Source of the DNA: JAPXSY01 sp033812795 | GTDB lineage: Bacteria; Verrucomicrobiota; Kiritimatiellia; RFP12; UBA1067 | Reading direction: 5' to 3' | NCBI GenBank assembly: GCA_033812795.1 | Contig: JAPXSY010000070.1 | Location: forward strand, 1 to 14,441 | DNA length: 14,441 nt | Part shown: in pieces, positions 8,166 to 14,441 of the stretch | Numbering within the stretch: the first letter of the stretch is position 1 | Layout: every line of letters starts with the position of its first letter | Notes under the pieces: model-generated | Seen by the model: the letters and a program-made list of their open reading frames with translations, nothing else | Database searches by the model: none | Told to the model about the DNA's origin: nothing | Translations under genes and position numbers: made by a program

Positions 8166-8195
8166 ATTATAGGAAAAAAAGGCGTGTTCCGACAA
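8166..8195 (-). promoter_or_regulatory. Probable sigma70-type promoter of the four-gene operon
   Basis: On the minus strand TTGTCG (8195-8190) and a perfect TATAAT (8171-8166) are separated by 18 bp. The region is locally AT-rich in an otherwise GC-rich window. Transcription would begin near 8159, leaving a leader of about 40 nt before the ATG at 8117. This is inferred from consensus only. Confidence 0.5.
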
Positions 8196-8474
8196 TCTCG
8201 ATAATGCGAACTCGACCCTCGATTTTCCGAACTAACGAAACCCCCTCAGAACACCTCGGGACGGAAACAGGGATGTGCGAAACCCATGCGTTTCTGGTGA
8301 AAGGGAGAGCAGAGAGTCGGAAGCGCGGGCACCTCTGGTGGACATTGTTGACTTTGTTGACGTTGTGTGGAGACCTGGACGGCGGAAGCGGTGAGGGTAA
8401 TTTTGTCTCACACTGCAAAACAGCGCCATTGTGGCTCACTTGGTTCTGCGGATATGTGGAGCCATGAAACACCT

Positions 8475-8517
8475 CCACTTTTTGTGACCACTCAGTGGTC
8501 ACAAAGATGAGGTTAAA
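8475..8517 (-). repeat. Palindromic dispersed repeat, copy C
   Basis: The core is a perfect palindrome with arms TTTGTGACCACT and AGTGGTCACAAA around one central C (8481-8505). In the minus orientation its flank (CCTCATCTTTG) matches the flanks of the copies at 8645 and 11475, so it belongs to one small repeat family and is not an isolated operator. Confidence 0.75.
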
Positions 8518-8644
8518 ACCTTGCACCATGCAGCCGCGCCCCGCCCGCGGTCATTTACAGCACTTCGGGCGCTTTTGGGGGCTGTCTCCGCGCGCGCCCT
8601 ATCGCATGCCCCGCGCGCGCCCGGCGCCCGCCCTCCCACCTGTT

Positions 8645-8686
8645 TTTACACTCATCATTACGACCACTTGGTGGTCGCAATAAAAA
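8645..8686 (+). repeat. Palindromic dispersed repeat, copy A
   Basis: It contains CGACCAC and GTGGTCG arms (stem 8658-8680), preceded by CACTCATCATT and followed by CAATAAAAA. The whole 42-bp stretch aligns with copy B near 11475-11518 read on the minus strand. It ends 87 bp before the clpB start. Confidence 0.78.
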
Positions 8687-8773
8687 TCTGTGGATGAAAA
8701 AAAACCGAGCCATGCCTTTTCGTGTTGTGGCACGGTGGGTGCTTATATCAGGGTACGACAAGGAGACCACACC

Positions 8774-11374
<2,601 letters not shown>

Positions 11375-11474
11375 TTGGAATTTAGGATTTAGGAGTTAGG
11401 ATTTAGGAGTGAGGAGTTTTTCTCACACAAAGGCACAAAGGCCACGAAGGTTTTTTAGGGGGGCAGGGCTGGCC

Positions 11475-11518
11475 TTTCTTATTGCGACCACGCAGTGGCT
11501 CGCAATGATGAGTGCAAA
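11475..11518 (-). repeat. Palindromic dispersed repeat, copy B
   Basis: On the minus strand it reads CACTCATCATTGCGAGCCAC followed by a GTGGTCGCAATAAGAAA half. It aligns over about 42 bp with copy A at 8645. Its stem (11482-11505) has one extra base in one arm. It sits inside the loop of the heptamer inverted repeat. Confidence 0.78.
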
Positions 11519-11519
11519 A

Positions 11520-11537
11520 GGGGCGGCGAGCCGCCCC
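11520..11537. terminator. GC hairpin between convergent genes (possible terminator)
   Basis: Arms GGGGCGG and CCGCCCC enclose the tetraloop CGAG. There is an A-run just before it (11516-11519), so on the minus strand the hairpin is followed by a short T-run and could end transcripts of the esterase gene that read leftward. The T-run is short. Confidence 0.35.
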
Positions 11538-11596
11538 GCCCTTCGCAAAACTCCTCACTCCTAAATCCTAACTCCTAAATCCTCACTCCTCTCCGC

Positions 11597-13609
11597 TCAC
11601 TCCGCGCGGAGCGCGGAAGCGGGCGTGCAAAGATCGATCCAATCGTAGGAGCGGAGCGCGTTCTGCACGCACAGCGCGAAATTGAAGCGATCGGCGCGGC
11701 GGATCACCTCTGCCCACGCGAGCGGGGCGTCCGCCAGTTCGAGTTTCGCGAACAGCGTCGGTTCGGCGGCGAAGGCATGCGCGGCGGCAACAGCCAACCC
11801 GCCCCGCGCATGCAGGATCACCGGAGCGCCCCCGTGCGCAGCGGCGTGCGCCCGTGCGCAGACGATAATCTCCTCCGCGCGTCGTCCGACCAGCGATTCG
11901 CCGAGCAAATAGAGCATGACGCCGATGCCCTCGTCAGTGTACTTCGAACCATAGAAGCGATGCTTACACGCGCTGATCTCGCCGACCGCAGTCAGGTCGG
12001 CCGCCATCACGGGGTGGCCGGACGCCAGATAGGACGTGACCGTCTCCACCGCCTGCGTGCGGCCGCCTTCCGCAAGCACCAGCACGGGCGCACCAGATAC
12101 TTTTTCCGGAAGCAGCGTGACCGCCGGCCAAGTGAGCCTGTCCGGCAATGCGAAGTGTTGGCGAACGGCGGTAAACCCTTCGCCCGCCTGACGGCCAGTC
12201 TCTGTACGCATGGCGTTCAATTCGGCCAGCGGACGGATGCCCGCCAACTCACGGACTTTGCGGGCACGCGCATCGCCAACCAGCGGCGTACGCCGTTTCT
12301 CAATGGCGGCCAGTTCGTCGCGCATGATGTCGTAGACCGAGCGCGCTCCCGGCAGATCGCGTACTTGGCCGGTCGGCGTGACCCACGCATCCGGTTCTTG
12401 CAGCCCGCAGTCCGCGCTTTTTTCATCATAAGATGCACACGACGCACGCAGTGCCGGCAGATCCAGCGGCAGCGCCGCAGTCTCGTCACGTAGCCACCGG
12501 CGCATCCACTGGACCGATCCCACGCGATTGCCCTCTTTCCAGCCGTGCGGACCGGGCACGTCCAACATCGCCACGCGTTCGCCCCAACCGAAGCGCTCGA
12601 ACACGGCGCGCGCCGTGGCGTAACTTTTCTCACTGCCGGCGAACGGGAAGAAGTCGCCGTGCGCACAGTTCAAGCAGACCGGCATCGGCGCGCGCGCCAG
12701 CAGATAGCCGACATGGTTCATGCCGAAGGCGAGTTGCCCGAAGAAATTCTGCTCCGCATCCTGCGGACCGCAGCGGTCGCAGACATCGCGCAGCGTGGAG
12801 ATGTAGCAGGAGGGCGCGCCAGCACCGATCCGATCGTCCAGCGCCATGATGTAGGACGAGAGCGTACCGCCGCCGCTGTTGCCCATCACCCCCAACCGCT
12901 GCTTGTCAATCTCCGGCCGCTCCTGCAGATAGTCCAGCGCGCGCATGCCGTCCCAGATCCTGAAGCGCGCCGTGTTCCAGCCCAGCAGCATGGCGCTGAC
13001 GCCGGTGATGTTATGGCCATGGACATTGTGGGGCGGTTTTTTACCGGGCAGTTGCAACCGCTCGCCTTGGTCGATCGGATCATAAATCAGTGCCGCAAGA
13101 CCGGCCTCTGCGGCCAGCACTGCGCCGCGCTGGTAACCCTTGGAGGCTTTGCCGTTGCCGCTATGACCGCAGCAGATCAAAACCGCCGGGAAAGGCGGTT
13201 TGAAAGCCGGAGCCTGGGGCAAAAAAAGGTGCCCGGTGACAAAGTGACCGGGCTGGCTTTCGAGCAGAATTTTTTCGATCTTGTAGCCTTCGCGGTCCAC
13301 GCTACCGGTGACGCGCGCGTTGAGCGGCGTACGCGCCGGGAAGCCGCCGAACGAGGCCATCCAGCGTTCACGCAACTGTTTTTGGTGTGCGGCAAGTGCT
13401 TCTTTGGTCGTCAATGTGCCCCACGCCCTGTCAGCCGCTTCATCTGCGGCGAGCACCTGGCTGAACACCGCCTCGTGCGAAACCAGACCGGTCGTGACCA
13501 ACACCGGCACGGCCAGCGCGTCAGCCACCGCGCCCGGCTGGGGTGCCGCCGTGACCGTGCCAGCCGCCATCGCGACGATCAACGTGTGTATTACAATCCG
13601 TCGTGTCAT
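11597..13609 (-). CDS. Secreted two-domain alpha/beta hydrolase, acetyl-xylan-esterase-like
   Basis: Complete, 670 aa. The start at 13609 gives a signal peptide (MTRRIVIHTLIVAMAAGTVTAAP, residues 1 to about 22) with a weak GAGAG element upstream. An ATG at 13615 has no spacing from that element, and the frame stays open to 13957 through repetitive DNA without coding character. The first domain (about 85-375) is an alpha/beta hydrolase with nucleophile elbow GNSGGG (S245), acid candidate in AHGDFF (D319) and catalytic His in GPHGW (H355). The second domain (about 490-670) has the same fold pattern, but its elbow position reads HARGG without serine, so it is probably non-catalytic. Relatives are annotated as acetyl xylan esterase or dienelactone-hydrolase-like and are common in polysaccharide-degrading bacteria. 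The likely role is ester (acetyl) removal from glycans outside the cytoplasm. The substrate is unknown. Confidence 0.87.
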   Translation of the reverse strand: MTRRIVIHTLIVAMAAGTVTAAPQPGAVADALAVPVLVTTGLVSHEAVFSQVLAADEAADRAWGTLTTKEALAAHQKQLRERWMASFGGFPARTPLNARVTGSVDREGYKIEKILLESQPGHFVTGHLFLPQAPAFKPPFPAVLICCGHSGNGKASKGYQRGAVLAAEAGLAALIYDPIDQGERLQLPGKKPPHNVHGHNITGVSAMLLGWNTARFRIWDGMRALDYLQERPEIDKQRLGVMGNSGGGTLSSYIMALDDRIGAGAPSCYISTLRDVCDRCGPQDAEQNFFGQLAFGMNHVGYLLARAPMPVCLNCAHGDFFPFAGSEKSYATARAVFERFGWGERVAMLDVPGPHGWKEGNRVGSVQWMRRWLRDETAALPLDLPALRASCASYDEKSADCGLQEPDAWVTPTGQVRDLPGARSVYDIMRDELAAIEKRRTPLVGDARARKVRELAGIRPLAELNAMRTETGRQAGEGFTAVRQHFALPDRLTWPAVTLLPEKVSGAPVLVLAEGGRTQAVETVTSYLASGHPVMAADLTAVGEISACKHRFYGSKYTDEGIGVMLYLLGESLVGRRAEEIIVCARAHAAAHGGAPVILHARGGLAVAAAHAFAAEPTLFAKLELADAPLAWAEVIRRADRFNFALCVQNALRSYDWIDLCTPASALRAE

Positions 13610-13693
13610 TGGCATTCTCTCAGTTACGCAATCGGTTGGCGGCAGGGGTGACGCGAGTTGAATGCGCGTTTTGTGTGTTCGTAGTCGGGAGCG

Positions 13694-13714
13694 CGGGCGT
13701 CCCCGCCCGTTTTT
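13694..13714 (+). terminator. GC hairpin followed by T-tract
   Basis: CGGGCG and CGCCCG arms with loop TCCC are followed by TTTTT (13710-13714), the form of an intrinsic terminator in the plus direction. No plus-strand gene is seen upstream, and in the minus direction, in which both flanking genes run, there is no T-tract. It may simply be one of the GC palindromes of this gap. Confidence 0.3.
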
Positions 13715-13875
13715 CTTGAGCGTTGAGCGTTTTGCTGGGGGGCGGCGTGACCGCCGCCGGATGACAGCCTGGCGCGGAGCGGCACCCGCAGGATCCGCAG
13801 TCCCGGCAGGATCGGCAGTGCCGCGCACTCCAGATTGCTGCGGGGACTGCGGGCACTGCCGGTACTGCGGTCGTG

Positions 13876-13893
13876 GGCGGCGCATGCGCCGCC
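13876..13893. repeat. 18-bp perfect GC palindrome
   Basis: GGCGGCGCATGCGCCGCC equals its own reverse complement. It is the last of four GC-rich dyads in this gap. It could form a cruciform or transcript hairpin, or bind a dimeric protein. No function is assigned. Confidence 0.6.
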
Positions 13894-14042
13894 GGGCAAG
13901 CAGACACTTGCCCCGGCGCTCCGCAATGAAACCTGAAATCAAGGGAAGAGTGCGCATCAGCCTTTTGCTCCCGACTCGCCATCCCGCTTTTCACCAGAAA
14001 CGCACGACCTTCGTGCGCCCCTGCCATCAACCGGTTGCTCGG

Positions 14043-14441
14043 TTACAGACTGACCCACTGTCCGCTGGCTGCCGACTTCAGCACCGCGTCGCAGACCCGG
14101 GAGGTCTCGTACGCATCGCGGAAGGTCGGACGCGCATTCTCGCCCTTGGCTGCGGCCTCGAGGAAATCGGCGACCTGATGCACGAAGCTGTGCTCGTAAC
14201 CGATCTGCAGGCCGGGCACCCACCAGTGACTCATGTAGGGCTGGTCGCCGTCGCTGACGTGGATGGAGCGCCAACCGCGCACGATCCCCGCGTCGCTGTG
14301 ATCGAAGTACTGCAAGCGGTGCAGGTCGTGCAGGTCCCACTTGATCGAGGCCTTCTCGCCATTGATCTCGAAGGTGAAGAGCGCCTTGTGTCCGCGCGCG
14401 TAACGGGTGGACTCGAAGTTGCCGAGCGAGCCATTCGCGAA
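14043..14441 (-). CDS. Gfo/Idh/MocA-family sugar oxidoreductase (C-terminal part; enters from the right edge)
   Basis: The last 132 codons are present, ending at TAA 14045-14043. The frame is open to the window edge, so the N-terminal NAD(P)-binding Rossmann domain lies outside. The visible part is the C-terminal alpha/beta substrate-binding domain. GSLGNFESTRYARGHK and ALFTFEINGEKASIKWD give the beta-sheet with the conserved turn where a sugar analogue usually binds. YEHSFVHQVADFLEAAAKGE and FRDAYETSRVCDAVLKSA give the C-terminal helices typical of inositol dehydrogenase-like members. These cytoplasmic enzymes oxidise or reduce sugars, sugar acids or cyclitols with NAD(P); the exact substrate cannot be assigned. 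It is separated from the esterase gene by 433 bp, so co-transcription is uncertain although the strand is the same. Confidence 0.85.
   Translation of the reverse strand, partial: FANGSLGNFESTRYARGHKALFTFEINGEKASIKWDLHDLHRLQYFDHSDAGIVRGWRSIHVSDGDQPYMSHWWVPGLQIGYEHSFVHQVADFLEAAAKGENARPTFRDAYETSRVCDAVLKSAASGQWVSL

Larger units (their letters stand above)
8196..8773. other. Divergent intergenic region between the operon and clpB
   Basis: No convincing gene is present: short frames here lack ribosome-binding sites and family features. It contains a 9-nt repeat (8344-8361), two copies of a palindromic repeat (8475-8517 and 8645-8686), a very GC-rich segment (about 8530-8640) and the clpB ribosome-binding site AAGGAG ending at 8765. 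No CIRCE or HspR-type operator and no convincing sigma32 promoter was seen upstream of clpB. Confidence 0.7.
11384..11583. repeat. 37-nt perfect inverted repeat of TTTAGGA-type heptamers
   Basis: The left arm 11384-11420 is the exact reverse complement of 11547-11583. The left arm (from 11381) is five 7-nt units, TTTAGGA, TTTAGGA, GTTAGGA, TTTAGGA, GTGAGGA, followed by GTTTTT. The loop is 126 nt. The arrangement resembles a small non-autonomous mobile or hairpin element; no target-site duplication is evident. Confidence 0.85.
11375..11596. other. Convergent intergenic region, probably a two-way terminator zone
   Basis: This 222-bp gap lies between the converging ends of clpB and the esterase gene. 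It is almost entirely a large inverted repeat (11384-11583) with nested hairpins: AAAGGCC/GGCCTTT arms at 11437-11443 and 11471-11477, the palindromic repeat copy B, and a GC hairpin at 11520-11537. Its position suggests that it ends transcription from both sides; that is inferred, as no classical hairpin plus T-tract was identified with confidence. Confidence 0.6.
13616..14042. other. Palindrome-rich intergenic region
   Basis: This 427-bp gap between the oxidoreductase stop and the esterase start has no supported gene. It holds a hairpin with arms CGGGCG/CGCCCG (13694-13709), a GGCGGCG/CGCCGCC hairpin (13741-13758), a 15-nt inverted repeat with one mismatch (13795-13809 with 13856-13870) built of CGGCAGT/CAGTCCCG-like units, and an 18-bp perfect palindrome (13876-13893). 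No convincing promoter for the esterase was recognised. Confidence 0.65.

Noticed and set aside
8481..8505. Perfect palindrome as a heat-shock operator for clpB
   Set aside because: It does not match CIRCE or HspR/HAIR consensus, lies about 270 bp from the start codon, and related copies with shared flanks occur elsewhere, including downstream of clpB.
8725..8749. Sigma70 promoter for clpB (TTGTGG with TTATAT)
   Set aside because: The spacing is only about 12 bp and the match is weak, so it is not reported as a promoter.
13610..13957. N-terminal extension of the esterase frame up to 13957
   Set aside because: The 116 extra codons pass through palindromic repeats, are Arg/Pro-rich, and would place the signal peptide internally.

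Overview
The window is high-GC DNA whose gene content (secreted FGE-fold proteins, beta-helix proteins, agarase-like glycoside hydrolases, Gfo/Idh/MocA oxidoreductases and two-domain alpha/beta esterases) fits a polysaccharide-degrading bacterium of the Planctomycetota-Verrucomicrobiota-Kiritimatiellota-Lentisphaerota group. This placement is an inference from gene families. No rRNA or phylogenetic marker other than clpB is present, and no RNA gene, CRISPR array, insertion sequence or integrase was seen.

Region 1 (1 to about 8195, all on the minus strand, transcribed right to left) looks like one operon of exported proteins. A plausible sigma70-type promoter at 8166-8195 precedes a 484-aa beta-helix-like secreted protein (8117-6663). 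A 780-aa protein follows 13 bp later, with its ribosome-binding site overlapping the previous stop codon; it consists of two FN3-like plus FGE-fold (SUMF1) modules (6649-4307). Next comes a 1132-aa secreted glycoside hydrolase (4220-822), and then the first 235 codons of a near-identical second copy of that hydrolase, which leaves the window at base 1. The hydrolase joins a GH50/agarase-like half that has lost its acid/base motif to a GH39-like half whose catalytic glutamates appear intact. The two hydrolase genes arose by a tandem duplication with a period of about 3.5 kb. The spacer between them still carries the last codons and stop of the FGE-fold gene, which is a visible scar.

Region 2 (8118-8773) is a divergent intergenic space holding the operon promoter, a short 9-nt repeat and two copies of a palindromic repeat. 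A third copy of that repeat lies beyond clpB.

Region 3 (8774-11374, plus strand) is a complete clpB disaggregase gene, a housekeeping gene beside the accessory operon.

Region 4 (11375-11596) separates the convergent clpB and esterase genes. It holds a 37-nt perfect inverted repeat made of TTTAGGA-like heptamers, enclosing the third palindromic repeat and a GC hairpin.

Region 5 (11597-14441, minus strand) encodes a secreted two-domain alpha/beta hydrolase of the acetyl-xylan-esterase-like type (13609-11597), a 430-bp palindrome-rich gap, and the C-terminal 132 codons of a Gfo/Idh/MocA-family oxidoreductase that enters from the right edge.

Taken together, the window suggests extracellular or periplasmic breakdown of a decorated polysaccharide: hydrolases, a deacetylating esterase and sugar oxidation, with adhesive or scaffold-like secreted proteins in the same operon. 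The substrate cannot be read from the sequence.
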